A DNA stretch of 64,000 nucleotides, taken from Notamacropus eugenii (lineage: Eukaryota; Chordata; Mammalia; Diprotodontia; Macropodidae). The notes beneath the pieces are model-generated. The model was not told where the DNA came from, searched no databases, and saw nothing but the letters and a program-made list of their open reading frames with translations. The DNA is taken from NCBI RefSeq assembly GCF_028372415.1, contig NC_092875.1, positions 185,170,522 through 185,234,521 of the forward strand. The letters run 5' to 3'. Position numbers and translations under genes: made by a program. Positions 1-11,430 of this stretch are shown here, piece by piece; the first letter of the stretch is position 1, and the number at the start of each line of letters is the position of its first letter.

Positions 1-2
1 GA

Positions 3-506
3 GACAATTTAAAAATTATGGGCCTACCTGAAAGCCATGATCAAAAAAAGAGCCTAGACATCATCTTCCACGAAATTACAAAGGAAAACTGCCCTGATAT
101 TCTAAAACCAGAGGGCAAAATAAGTATTCAAGGAATCCACTGATCACCACCTAAAAGAGATCCAAAAAGAGAAACTCCTAGGGACATTGTGGCCAAATTC
201 CAGAGTTCCCAGGTTAAGGAGAAAATGTTGCAAGCAGCTAGAAAGAAACAATTCAAGTACTGTGGAAATACAATCAGGATAACACAAGATCTAGCAGGTT
301 CAACAATAAGGGATCAAAGGGCATGGAACATGATATTGCAGAAGTCAAAGGAACTAGGACTAAAACCAAGAATCACCTACCCAGCAAAACTGAGTATAAT
401 ATTTCAGGGGAAAAAATGATCATTCAATGAAATAGAGGACTTTCAAGCATTCTTGACGAAAAGACCAGAGCTGAAAAGAAAATTTGACTTTCAAACACAA
501 GAATGA
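3..506 (+). pseudogene. HAL1/L1 ORF1p C-terminal domain, two stops
   Basis: One frame reads DNLKIMGLPESHDQKK, then VKEKMLQAARKK and PRITYPAKLSII, and ends FDFQTQE before TGA. This matches the RNA-binding C-terminal half of L1 ORF1p (compare the YPAKLSF motif of human L1). In-frame TGA codons at 141-143 and 417-419 break it. The second looks like a Trp codon changed to TGA. It is not functional as read. Confidence 0.75.
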
Positions 507-640
507 AGAGAAGCATGAAAAGGTAAACAGCAAAGAGAAGTTATAAGGGACTTATTAAAGTTGAACTGTTCACATTCCTACATGGAAAGACAATATTTAT
601 AACTCTTGAAATTTTTCAGTATCTGAGTAGTGGGTGGGAT

Positions 641-683
641 TGCACACACACAAACACACACACACACACACACACACAGAGCA
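641..683 (+). repeat. (CA)n microsatellite in HAL1 3' UTR
   Basis: About 40 bp of CA dinucleotides with one interruption lie inside the HAL1-like 3' UTR. ORFs through it (poly Thr-His or Val-Cys) are artefacts of the repeat. Confidence 0.95.
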
Positions 684-1718
684 CAGAGTGAATTGAATAG
701 GATGGGATCATATCTTAAAAAAATGAAATTAAGGGGTAAGAGAGAAATATATTGGGAGGAGAAAGGGAGAAATGGAATGGGGCAAACTCTCATAAAAAAG
801 GCAAGCAAAAGACTTTTTAGTGGAGGGAAAAAGAGGGGAGGTGAGAGAAAAACATGAAGTTTACTCTCATCACATATGACTCAAGGAAGGAATAAAATGC
901 ACACTCATTTTGGTATGAAAACCTATCTTACAATACAGGAAAGTGGAGGAGAAGGAGATAAGCAGGGTGGGGGGGGATGATGGAAGGGAGGGCAGTGGGA
1001 GAAGGGAACAATTTGAAGTCAACACTCTTGGGGAAGGACAGGATCAAAAGAGAGAATAGAAGCAATGGGGGGGGGCAGGATAGGATGGAGGGAAATATAG
1101 TTAGTGTTACACAACATGACTATTATGGAAGTCATTTGCAAAACCACACAGATATGGACTATATTGAATTGCTTGCCTTCCAAAGGGAACGGGTGAGGAG
1201 GGAGAGACGAAGAGAAGATGGAACTCAAAGTTATAGGAACAACTGTCGAGTTCTGTTCTTGCTAGTAGGAAATAAGAAATACAGGTAAAGGGGTATAGAA
1301 AGTTATCTGGCCCTACAGGACAAAAGAGAAGATGGGGACAAGAGAAGGGAGGGATGATAGAAGAGAGGGCAGATTGGTGACAGGGGCAATTAGAATGCTC
1401 AGTGTTTTGGGGTGAGGGGAGGGGACAAATGGGGAGAAAATTTGGAACCCAAAATTTTGTGAAAATGAATGTTAAAAGTTAAATAAATAAATTTTTAAAA
1501 AAGACAATGACATAGAACTGGAAAAGGGAAAATGATACAATTTTCCTAAAAGGAAAGAGGATGGAGTCTTCAAACTAAGAAGACCAGAGAGATTGATTCC
1601 AGTTCCTGACCAAATTAATGGTATGGTTCACAAAACTTGCAGAACTTCAGAGACAGAACAGTTCTTAATGACCATTGAATCTAATCCATAACATTTTATG
1701 AGTACCGAAAATGAAGCA

Positions 1719-2808
1719 GGTGGAGCCAAGATGGCGGAGTAGAGAGACATACGTGCGCTAGCTCTGAACCCACAGCCCATAGAATATCTGTAGAAAAGCA
1801 GTGTCAGCGAATTCTGGAGCAACGGAAGCCACGGAACAACAGAGCACACGAGATTTCTGGTCCAGAGAGCCTGCAAACCTCTCGCAGGGGGTCCATCGCA
1901 CCTTGGACCCGGAGTTGAGCCCAGCCCTGAGTTGGCTGGGCAGCGCTGAGAGGAGCGGATCCGAGCAGGCTTCAGGGACAGAATCTCCAGCAGCCACGCG
2001 GGTCCCTCCACCCACAGGTGACAAGGGTTGGTGAGAGGGTCTCTTTGGCTGGTCGAGAGGGGAGTGGGGTGCCTCCATAACTCAGGCCCCCTCAGGAGGC
2101 AGCAGCAGAGGTGGCAGCAGACAAGGGCTCCCAAAGGAGGCAGGAGCCCAGATCCATTGTTGAAGGTCTCTGCATAAACCCCCTGAGGGAACTGAGCCCC
2201 GTGAGGCAGCCCTGCCCCCACCTGAGCACCTGAACTTGATCTCACACTGAATAGCAGCCCTGCCCCTGCCCAAAGCCCTGAGGCTGGGAAGCAGCATTTG
2301 AATCTCAGACCCCAAGCACTGGCTGGGTGGATCTGGAGGTGAAGTGGGTGTGAAGAGGACGCTCAGAAGTCAAGTCACTGGCTGGGAAAATGCCCAGAAA
2401 AGGGGAAAAAAAATAAGACTATAGAAGGTTACTGTCTTGGTGAACAGGTATTTCCTCCCTTCCTTTCTGATGAGGAAGAACAATGCTTACTATCAGGCAA
2501 AGACACAGAAATCAAGGCTTCTGTATCCCAGCCCACTCAATGGGCTCAGGCCATGGAAGAGCTCAAAAAGGATTTTGAAAATCAAGTTAGAGAGGTAGAG
2601 GAAAAACTGGGAAGAGAAATGAGAGAGATGAAAGAAAAGCATGAAAAGCAGGTCAACACCTTGCTAAAGGAGACCCAAAAAAATGCTGAAGAAAATAACA
2701 CCTTGAAAAATAGGCTAACTCAATTGGCAAAAGAGGTTCAAAAAGCCAATAAGGAGAAGAATGCTTTAAAAAGCAGAATTAGCCAAATGGAAAAAGGAGG
2801 TTCGAAAA
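1719..2808 (+). mobile_element. HAL1-like element, 5' UTR and ORF1 N-terminal half, 3' truncated
   Basis: It opens with gccaagatggcggagta, the typical start of L1-type 5' UTRs, followed by a CpG-containing leader. ORF1 N-terminal coiled coil follows, then the similarity stops abruptly inside ORF1 at about 2808. Intact 5' end with missing 3' end is the reverse of usual LINE truncation. The missing portion corresponds to what lies upstream at 1-1505, in the same orientation but out of order. Confidence 0.75.
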
Positions 2809-2840
2809 TGAGAAGCAGTGATCCCTATGAGATAATATAA
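2553..2840 (+). pseudogene. HAL1/L1 ORF1p coiled-coil segment
   Basis: The translation is rich in Glu and Lys with heptad spacing, for example ENNTLKNRLTQLAKEVQKA and NALKSRISQMEK, the trimerising coiled coil of L1-type ORF1p. Similarity ends near residue 86, after which the frame reads into unrelated flanking DNA. No RNA-binding domain follows, so this is a relic. Confidence 0.75.
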
Positions 2841-3139
2841 TTTCATACCAAACTTACCTCCTTATCTTTTTTCAACAGAATAATTAGGCTGGAAGATCAA
2901 GGAAATGTTATAGGCACAAGATGCCTATATTTCCCTAACAAAATCTGTCCCATCCTATTTATGTGGACAAGATAGAGAGATGTAAACTATTTGACAGTAG
3001 GGTTAGGTAGAATGAGAAAGGGTTGAATGATTGCAACCAAAGAATAGCCAAGTATGGTCCAATGTGAACTTGGAAGGAGGTCTCCAGTGGAGTGTTCAAG
3101 GGGTGATCTTTCTATTCAGTACCACGGAGAGAGAAATAA

Positions 3140-3356
3140 TAACAATAATAGTTATTTTATTATAATCTTTTAAGTTTACTAAGTATTTTCCTCAATACAA
3201 CCCCGCAAGGAAGGCATCACAAGTTGATTATTCCCATTTTGCAGATGAGGATACTAACAAATAAGAATGATAAAGTGATTTGTCCGTAGTCACATAACTG
3301 GTAAGTGCTGGAGTTGAGATGTTACCCTAGTACTTCTGTCTCTAGAATATTTCAGC
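3140..3356 (-). repeat. MIR/THER1 CORE-SINE
   Basis: The minus-strand MIR signature is visible: cccattttgcagatgagg, a tcacataactggtaagtg segment and an AT-rich tail. The copy is old and diverged. Confidence 0.7.
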
Positions 3357-4650
3357 CATATTAAACAACTCACAGGAAAGGAGTAGAAAGTAATCAATCC
3401 CTTTTTCTTCTCTTTTTATATTCTGAGCCAATCATAGAAGTATCAACTTTGGCAAAGTAACATTTGATTTAGAAAGATATAGTTTGTTCCAACAGCCACG
3501 GACCAGTTTCAATTGGCCATGACTCCCAGGGAGCAAATGCTCTTTGTTTCATCTAACAAGAGGAATTCTCCTAAACTCTTCTATAAAAATTCCCTTCATC
3601 TCTTACATGCCAGGGGCAGAAAGGTGGCATTTGCTATAAAAAATTCTTTTTAATTTTTTTTCCAACCAGGAAAACAAAGAAAAGCAGATTCCTTTTCAAA
3701 CACCAAAAATCTTGTTAATCTTGAAAGACTGTATGTTCGAAGGCTAGTGCAAAATGCAAAAGCAGACTGTGTATACCTGCCCCATTGTCTGCAACTCTGA
3801 CTGAAGTTAACAGGACCTGAACTTTATTCATTGCCAAATGCTGAGTCTGACTCTGGACCAGGAGAAGCAGCCTGTGGTTATAGATCTAAACCTTAACGAG
3901 GTATATGTCTGTCTCACTGGGGATCACAGACGTATCTTAAGCTCCAATGAAGGTAGAGGTGGTTCTTCTTCCAACAAACTTTCTCCAACTTGCATTGTCC
4001 TCATAGAGAGTGACAAAATTCTGCTATATGAACTAGACAAACAGGATGATTATATTACATAAGGAGACAGAACGTGCATCATAAAAGACAGGGAGCATTC
4101 TGTGAGCCTTGGGTTACAAAGACTGAAGTAACTCTTTGTCTAATATTATGACATGGAATTTCCCTACCATTTAATAGTCAAAGATCTAATACAAGGAATA
4201 CATTTATCATGAGCCTGAATATTCTCTCTCATAATTCTACAACTTCTGCAAAAACCATGTTTTGTAATTTTCTGTCAACTAACATAGAGCTTTGTAAATA
4301 TCTAGTCTCTTTTTTTAAAAATAGTTTTTAATTGGTATCTTTTGTTTTTTCTACTTTACCCTCCCCTCCTCCCAGAAAGCTAGCTCTTCTAACCAAAAAT
4401 AAATTTAATAAGAATAAGAGAAAAATTCAGCAAAACCAAAAATGCTTTGAAAAATTAGACATTATACACTTTGTTCCATATGTGTGGATCCCCACCTTTG
4501 CAAAGGAGCTAGAGGATCTATCTTCTCATATCTCTTCTTTGTCTGTAGTAGCTCTTAGCAAGACTCTGGATTTCTCCTAGTCAGAATCTAATAAGCAGTT
4601 GCTGAACTGAAAGTGCCAAGGAAAGTAATAGAAGAAGAAAATATCGACAT
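3357..4650. other. Intergenic, no repeat family recognised
   Basis: I recognise no gene here. A 74-codon plus-strand ORF (3838-4062) has no family I know. Upstream of it are a CCAAT-like motif (3427-3432) and a TATAAAA at about 3582, but no splice or coding support. The part 4310-4580 resembles degraded interspersed repeat sequence without a confident family. Confidence 0.4.
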
Positions 4651-4654
4651 CATG

Positions 4655-5100
4655 AAAAATGGGCATCATAGAAAGAACACTGGAAGTGGAATATTATTAT
4701 ACCATAATTAACAACAAATACAAAGAAACCAGAGAAACTTTGGAAAACTTGGAAGAACTGATGATGAATGCAGTAAACAGAACCGAGAAAATGATTTATA
4801 CAATGACTATAATAATGTAAATGAAAGTAACATTGAAAGACATCAGTACTTGATGAATTTAGTGAACAATCTTGACTTCAGAGAACTAAATATTGTGAAA
4901 CACAGGTCTCCCTTCCACAGAAAGGTAGTTGACCACAGGGGCAGAGTGTCAGACAGAGATAATACATTGATTTATTTTGCTTGACTATATTTCTTTGTTG
5001 CAAGGCTGGAGTTTATGGGAGGAAGAGAAAGGTGGAGTGAAAATTGGGAGGTGATTGCAATGGATACAAGAAAGTTGATTTTTTAAATAGACAAGAAAAG
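4655..5100 (+). mobile_element. L1 3' end fragment
   Basis: The segment has the marsupial L1 3'-end sequence: a diverged ORF2 tail with ggaagaactgatgatgaatg and ttgcttgactatatttctttg, a G-rich patch and an A-rich end. It is 5' truncated. Confidence 0.65.
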
Positions 5101-5104
5101 AAAA

Positions 5105-5245
5105 AGAATGGACTTTAGTCCCAGCTTTGCTCAGGTGAATCACTTAACCTCTCTGAATCTCAGTTTCCTCATCTGTAAAATGTCAATAATATATGTACTA
5201 CCTACCTCACAGATTACATATGAAAGTACCCTATAAAAAAAGAAG
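5105..5245 (+). repeat. MIR SINE fragment
   Basis: It contains tcagtttcctcatctgtaaa followed by the cctacctcacag 3' core. Only the 3' half is retained. Confidence 0.7.
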
Positions 5246-5494
5246 ATTGTCACATTGCATAAATTTAGCAGTCTGTGAGAAACGTTAAGCAATCAAAGAT
5301 ATAGTAAGCATGCTTTCAAGAGGAAGGTAACAAAAGTTTAAGGAAGTCTCTGAATCACATGATTTGGTATTTCCCCATCAACGACTAATCCAAAAACTGT
5401 CACGTTCTTGGCTTCAGTAGACTAAGCTTTTTGAGAATACCTTTTTCACTTTGTCTATTTTCCCAGTCCCACACACAGTGACTAGAACATTGTA

Positions 5495-5705
5495 GACCAG
5501 CTTCTCTTTGTCATTTTTGAGTCATGGACCTCTTTGGCAGTCTGGTGAAGACTATGGATCCATTCTAAAAGAACTGTTTTGAAATGAATAAAATAAAATA
5601 CATAGGATTTACAAGAAAATCAATTATATTGAAATTCAATTGTTAATATAATTTTTAAAAAACAAATCAATATATTCCAGGTTAAGAATTCCTTAGTAGA
5701 GTTTT
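5495..5705 (+). mobile_element. MER5-like non-autonomous hAT element
   Basis: It resembles the MER5/Charlie group: tcatggacctctttggcagt near the start, an internal aaataaaatacataggat block, and a closing ccaggttaagaattcctt that is the inverted form of the start. Several relatives occur in the window. Confidence 0.6.
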
Positions 5706-5739
5706 AAATAAATGCTTGCTGAATGAATGAATTTATAAT

Positions 5740-6560
5740 GTAATCTATGTGTTTCTCTGAATTTTGTTGTTTGGGATTTCCCTGTCAGTCACTCATCCAA
5801 TCTAACATAAGGAGTATATTTATGATTTAAACTGTAATGCAGTAGATATACAGAGATATCTTTATCTATCTCTATCTATCTATCTTTCTATATGCCATTA
5901 GGATTCTAGCTTTCTAAACGGAAAGAAAACTCTTTCCTATAATCTTTGAGAGAAGCTGTAAGAGAAGCCCTCCCTTCACCTCTGGCCGCTCACTCCTACT
6001 ATACGAAGATGAAGTCAAAGATGTTTCAGCCTTTTCCTCCAAAGAATCTCCCTCTGGGCATACAGTGAACATACCTTACCCCCAACCAACTCCTCAGAGA
6101 CTATCTTTCTCCCTTACAGTGTGACAGCAAAACAGAACAATAGAAAAAACTGAAAAACAGATACCCTTTCAGTACAAAGTAAAAATAAAGCATTTTCTAA
6201 TGGATACATTTTGCTGACAAACATAAACATGCACATAAGCCATGAAGTATAGTCCCCCTAAAATAGCACAGTTGTGAAAAACTAGCACAAAAGAGAGACT
6301 GAGACCAAGCTCATAGTACTCTATACTTTGGTAATTTACCATTTGGACCAAGAAAGGAAGGCTGCCATGTTCTCAGTTGAACAAGAGAGTCCCAGAATCA
6401 CTCATTGTCCCCGCGCTGAGTCTTGTGGTCATTTCAAGCCATCTTCAATGACACAAGGATTGTCAGCAGCTCCTTTGGATCCCCTCTCGTCACTTTCCAT
6501 CACTTTGACCAAGTCTTCCATCTATTTTTTAATTTCTTCCTATATGCTACTCCTTGAGGC
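5740..6560. other. Intergenic, unassigned, with a short TATC repeat
   Basis: No gene is seen. A degenerate (TATC)n run lies at 5861-5890. The rest shows no repeat family I can name. Confidence 0.4.
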
Positions 6561-8100
6561 CTCCAGTATTGGAAGAAGCCTCTCAGTCTTGTGATTACTC
6601 TTTCCTGGTTCTCCTTTGCTGGATCTTTATCTAGTTCACACAGTCTAACTGTAGGCAACCCCCAAGGCTTTGTCCAGACCTGTCATCTCTCTTCCCTCTT
6701 GACAAACACATTGGTTCCCATGGGTTCCATTAACATCTTTACATAGATGATTTCTAACCCTAACTTTGCTCCTGAGTTCAGGTGCTTCCTTTAGGACATG
6801 TCAGATTGGATGCTCCCTAAGTATCTCAGTCTAAAGCAGAACTCCGTATCTTTCACCCCAAATCCTCTCCCCAACTTTTCTATTTTGATCATCCTCCCAG
6901 TCACCCAAGCTCACAATTTCAGTGTCATCCTCACTTCCTCATCTGCACACACATCCCCGATTCAAGCCACTGGCAGACTTCCAAGTCCTTCCATCTTTCT
7001 ATCTCTCCTATACATCATCTTCTCTCTGCTCATTCTCTTCTAATAGTCTTCTAATTGGTCTCCCTGCCATCTTCCTATCTATACTCCTCTCAGATGCCAA
7101 ACTGAGTTTCCTGAAGTATAGGTCTGACCAAATCACATACTTAACTCAATAAAGTCCATTGGCTCCCAATAGCTTTCAGGATCTGGTCTCTTCTTACCTG
7201 TCCAGTCTTCTTACACCTTATTATTCCCCTCCATGTTCTCTAAGATCTACCTACATTGGCCTCCTTGTCATTGCTCACACATGATGCTCCATCTCCTATT
7301 TCCATGTTTATTCATTGACTGTCCCCGATGCCCTCCTCACCCTACTCTCTAATGGCTACCCTGGCTTACTCTAATACTTAGCTCAAGGTAGATTTCAAAA
7401 AAAAACCTTGAAAGACTTATATGAATCTATACAAAGTGAAATGAGCAGAAGGTTGTACACAATAAGTACAGCATTGTGTGAGGATCAACTAGGAATGACT
7501 TAGTTCTTCTCAGCAATGAGATGATCCAAGACAATTCCAAAGGACTCACGATAGAAAACGTTATCCACACCCAGAGAAAGAACTGATGGACTCTGAAAGC
7601 AGATTGAAGCATACTACTGTCACTTTTTTTCATGGATTTTTTTTCCTTTTGATCTGTTTCTTCTTTCAGAACTATAACTAATATGGAAATATGTTTTACA
7701 TGATTGCATATATAGAACCTATACCAAATTGCTTACCATTTTAAGAAGGGGAAGGGGAGAGATGGAAAGAGGGAGAAGAATTTGGAACTCAAAAATTTGT
7801 AAAAATTAATGCTAAAAACTGTCATTACATATAATTGGGGGAAAATATTATTAACATACTTAGCTCAATATCCATGTTTTATAGGAGATTCCTGATGATT
7901 TTTTTCCTAATCCATTCCACCAGGGCCTTCCCTCTGAAATCAGCTTCCTTTTACACTGGATATATCTTATAATGTATATAATTATAGGTGTGTTTTCTCC
8001 TCAGTTAGAATCTGAGTTTCTTGAGAACTGGGACCATGTTTTTGTCTTTATTTTTAGGCCTAGCACTTAGTAAGTGTTTAATAAATGTTTGTTGACTGAC
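6560..8100 (+). mobile_element. L2 LINE 3' region, split by an L1 insertion
   Basis: The pyrimidine-rich L2 ORF2 tail and 3' UTR are recognisable: cattggctcccaatagc, ccagtcttcttacacctta, and the closing taagtgtttaataaatgtt. L2 occupies 6560-7386 and resumes at 7869-8100. The gap is an L1 insertion with a 13-bp target duplication. Confidence 0.8.
7387..7855 (+). mobile_element. 5'-truncated L1 inserted in L2
   Basis: The insert carries the L1 3' end (gaaatgagcagaagg, ccagagaaagaactgatgga, tttggaactcaaaaatttg). It is bounded by a perfect 13-bp target-site duplication ATACTTAGCTCAA at 7374-7386 and 7856-7868. The duplication proves insertion into the pre-existing L2. Confidence 0.85.
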
Positions 8101-8199
8101 CAAATTTTGGTCTCTACTGTTACTGTTAATCAGATGGTATGCGTCCAATGGAAAGACCTCACAATAATACCGTAAGATTGTATTGGTATTCTGGGACAA

Positions 8200-9150
8200 A
8201 GTAAATAAGATTTATCAGAATATGAGGGTGCTACCTATCTAGAAGTACCAAGTTCATTTACCTTGTGAGACAAGACCAAACCACAGGGTGACATAAGTAT
8301 GAAAAATTTTAGGACCCTGGAGACAGCAGCCCTCCTCAGAGAGGGAGAAAAGTCTGATGTTTGCTTATAAATTGCTGTAAGTCTCTTTATGTGTTTTCTG
8401 CTTTGTTTATGGGCTCCTATGCATCCTTTGTATTGTTTACTTGAATTTTCTGTGAGGCGATATAAAGGCTGTCCTGTACCTGACATATGCGTTGTTAATT
8501 TGAGTGCTTGAAGAAGACTTGGACACAAATTAAACACAAACTATATTTTCCCAGAGTAAATTTTGGGGAGGGATAAAATGAGCCGAAGACAGACAATGAT
8601 CTTTTAGAGCTGAGCCCAAGATAGTCTACTTAAGTTTGAGGTAGGGATGCCATTTTGGGTCATGAGTTAGATACTTAATGAGATTTTTCTGCAATTAACT
8701 CCCTGTTTTGTTTTAACAAATACAAAACTCTGACATATGATAACATTCAGAAATAACAGCTGCTTTGATACACTCTGTTCCTCTCTGTCAGCTTTCTGAG
8801 CAGTCATTTGCATATCATTGTAGGGGAAAATATATAGAAGAATTATGATAAATCTAGTTTGTATTCCCTTTAAAATTTATTTCTTCCTTTCTTTTGTTTT
8901 TTTTTTTTATTGATTTGTTGTCTTTTGTTCTCAAAAAGCCAAAAGACCTCATTATATTGGAGTCAAGGTACAGTGTATCCAACTGTGACCGACAAAACCA
9001 ATACAAGCTTGGAAGGCTCTACCATAGGCTGAGCACAAATAGTTCACATTTTTTTTTGGTAGAAACAATTTGACTATCCAGCCTACCACGTATCTGATAG
9101 CTGGTTTGATATTTTTATATGGCTATGATCTTTTATGCCAAGTCTCTTAT
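8200..9150. other. Intergenic, mostly unassigned
   Basis: No gene is seen. About 8900-8960 resembles a degraded RTE-type 3' end on the minus strand (tgtcttttgttctcaaaaag). The rest is AT-rich and not recognised. Confidence 0.4.
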
Positions 9151-9154
9151 ACTT

Positions 9155-9430
9155 AGTGAGGGCTATGTAATACAGTGGATAGAGCACTGAGTGGAGGGTA
9201 GATTCAAGTAAGACACTCAAGAAGATCTGAATTCAAATCCAGCCTCAGATACTTACTAGCTATGTGACCCTGGGCAGGTCATTTAACCTCTGGTTGCCCC
9301 AGTTTCCTCAACTATAAAATGAAGATCATAATATCACCTACCTCCCAGGATTGTTGTGAAAATCAAAAGAGATAATATTTCTAAGTGCTCAGCACAGTGC
9401 CATATACTAGGTACTTAATAACTTCTTGTT
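9155..9430 (+). repeat. THER1/MIR CORE-SINE, near full length
   Basis: It shows a tRNA-like head (gtggatagagcactg), the core gctatgtgaccctgggcagg, a cagtttcctcaactataaaa segment, and the tail cctcccaggattgttgtg to aggtacttaataa. Confidence 0.85.
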
Positions 9431-9654
9431 CCCTTCTCTCCTCTCCATCCCAAGTCTGAAGGGAGAAAAAGTAAATTTTCATTCAACTCTGGTCTCATGA
9501 TCTGGGAAGCCTGTTCAATGCACAGCAGTCACCATAGGCATCACTGAACTGAAGGGTTATTAAACTTAATTTGCTTTCTTTCATTCTCAGTACATGCTAT
9601 TACAACTCAGGGTATTTAATTATCTATCAATAGAAAGTCTCAAACTGGACAAAC

Positions 9655-9890
9655 ACCAGCTAGGTGGCTTAGTGGATAGAGCATTAGACCTGGAGTCAGG
9701 AAATCTGAGTGATCCTGGGAAAGTCACTGAACCTCTGTCAGCCTCAGTTTCTTTATCAACAAAATGGGGACAATAATAGCACCTACCTCCTAGAGTTGTT
9801 GTGAAAATAAAATGAGATATTTGCAAAGTGCTTTGCAAATCATAAAATGCTATAGAAATGTTAGCTATCATGGTGGTTATTGTTGTGTGG
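9655..9890 (+). repeat. THER1/MIR CORE-SINE
   Basis: The tRNA-like head (cagctaggtggcttagtgg), a cagcctcagtttctttatca segment and the THER1 tail cacctacctcctagagttg are present. Part of the core is deleted. Confidence 0.85.
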
Positions 9891-10204
9891 ATTACATATT
9901 CTTCCAAAAAAGTAAATTTAGACAGAGCTAATTTGGTAGATGTTTCATTCTGCAACTGAGTAGAAAAAAAATGTAAATTTCTATTTTAAAAAAAGTATCT
10001 TTAGCAAGATGAAACTTAGAGAGAGAGCCAGCTCTTTCTCAAGCAAGCACTGTACCAACAAAGAGCCAAATTCTGAAACATTAATAAAAGGAAGTGACTC
10101 TCCCCTTCTGAAATAGACCTTGGAAAGTAACTGGCTTGATCCTAATCAGAGAGGCATTGCTTATTAATGCATCCATTCTGACTGGGCTGTTTCCTAGAAG
10201 CTCT

Positions 10205-10925
10205 TAAAAAATGCCCTTCCAACTATGCCCAAAGGGCTACAAAACTGTGCGTACCCTTTGATCCAGCAATATTACTACTAGGTCTGTATCCCAAAGAGAT
10301 CACAAAAATGGTACAGGATCCACATATACAAAAATATTTATAGCAGTTCTTTTCGTGATGGCAAAGAATTGAAAATTGAGGGGCTGCCCATTGATTGGGG
10401 AATGGCTGAACAAGTTGTGGTATATGAATGTCATAGAATACTACTGTGCCATAAGAAATGATGAGCAGATAGATTCCAGAAAAACCTGGAAAGACTTACG
10501 TGAACTGATGCTGAGTGAAGTGAGCAGAACCAGGGGAATGTAACACAGTAACAATAATATTGTGCGATGACCAACTTTGATAGACTTAGCTCTTCTTAGC
10601 AAAACAATGATCTAAGACAATTCCAAAAGACTCATCCAGAGACAGAACTATGGAGTCTGAATGCAGATCAAAGCATACAATTTTCTCTTTTTTTTTCTTT
10701 CTCATTGGTTTTCCCCTTTTTTGTTTCTTTTTCACAACATGACTAAGTGGAAATATGTTTAATATGATTATACCTGGATAACCTTTATCAGATTGCTAGT
10801 CATGTCGGGGAGGAGGGAAGGGAGAGGGGAGGGAAAGAGGGAGAGAGAAAAAAAATTTGGAACTCAAAATCCTGTAAAAGTGAACATTGAAAACGATCTT
10901 TACATGTAATTGGAAAAAAAAATAC
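10205..10925 (+). mobile_element. L1 ORF2 end and 3' UTR
   Basis: A long, well preserved L1 3' end: ctttgatccagcaatatta, ggaatggctgaacaagttg, gtgagcagaaccaggg, then a G-rich patch, ttggaactcaaaatcctg and an A tail. It is the ORF2 C-terminus plus 3' UTR of a 5'-truncated copy. Confidence 0.85.
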
Positions 10926-10964
10926 TATTAAGTGGAGGAAAAATACTCCTTCAACACTAGGCTT

Positions 10965-11055
10965 TAGCATATTGTCCCTAGTGAAAGGTAAACTGCATGA
11001 GGGCTGGAACTATGTCTCTTTTCACCTTTTATTCCCAGTACCTAGCACAGTGTAG
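10965..11055 (+). mobile_element. L2 3' end fragment
   Basis: It ends with ttattcccagtacctagcac after gagggctggaactatgtctc, the L2 3' UTR pattern. It lies just beyond the TBC1D7 polyadenylation site. Confidence 0.6.
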
Positions 11056-11158
11056 CTGCAAATCCTAGGTTGCCAAAGGGAATTGAATTTGTATCTGAGC
11101 TCCCCCCAAAGCACCCTGATCTATATCATAGAAATAACAGGTGTTCTAATTAAATAGT

Positions 11159-11164
11159 TTTATT
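11159..11164 (-). terminator. TBC1D7: TBC1D7 polyadenylation signal AATAAA
   Basis: On the minus strand AATAAA lies about 180 bp after the stop codon, in an A/T-rich stretch. Cleavage would be expected 10-30 bp further on, near 11135-11150. A short 3' UTR of about 200 bp results. No closer canonical signal is seen. Confidence 0.7.
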
Positions 11165-11343
11165 GAAAAAATATTTACATTTTCCATGTTAGAACATAAA
11201 AAAACAAAAACAAAAAATGAAAACACATCCCAAAGCATTTTTAGTCAGCTCAGGAGAATGTTTACAGTGAACTGTATCAGCCTCTGGAAAGTACATATTC
11301 AGTCAGAGTGCACGAGGTTGATGTTTAATAGGTGAGGAAGGGT

Positions 11344-11430
11344 TCACATGGAATGCACCGGAGTCCCACAGTGTTTATGCCACAGATCGATGGCTTTGCT
11401 CACAATGGCATCTGAACTGTCCTGGGGGAT
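11344..11430 (-). CDS. TBC1D7: TBC1D7 last coding exon (residues 266-293 and stop)
   Basis: The acceptor is a pyrimidine tract ending ttcacag. The exon encodes [20 protein letters not shown] then CGTPVHSM and a TGA stop at 11346-11344. It is the C-terminal helix beyond the TBC domain. The 3' UTR continues downstream to a canonical polyadenylation signal about 180 bp beyond the stop. Confidence 0.96.
   Translation of the reverse strand: MPQDSSDAIVSKAIDLWHKHCGTPVHSM

Larger units (their letters stand above)
1..1505 (+). mobile_element. HAL1-like (half-L1) element, ORF1 C-terminal part and 3' UTR
   Basis: The sequence starts inside the L1-type ORF1 C-terminal half and runs straight into a purine-rich 3' UTR with no ORF2, then ends with tttggaacccaaaat and an A-rich AATAAATAAA tail. 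This is the layout of HAL1 elements, non-autonomous L1 derivatives in which ORF1 is followed directly by the 3' end. The left end is cut by the window border. It carries an internal CA repeat. Confidence 0.8.

Noticed and set aside
1628..2315. Minus-strand ORFs of 205 and 77 codons
   Set aside because: They are antisense to the GC-rich HAL1-like 5' UTR and have no independent support.
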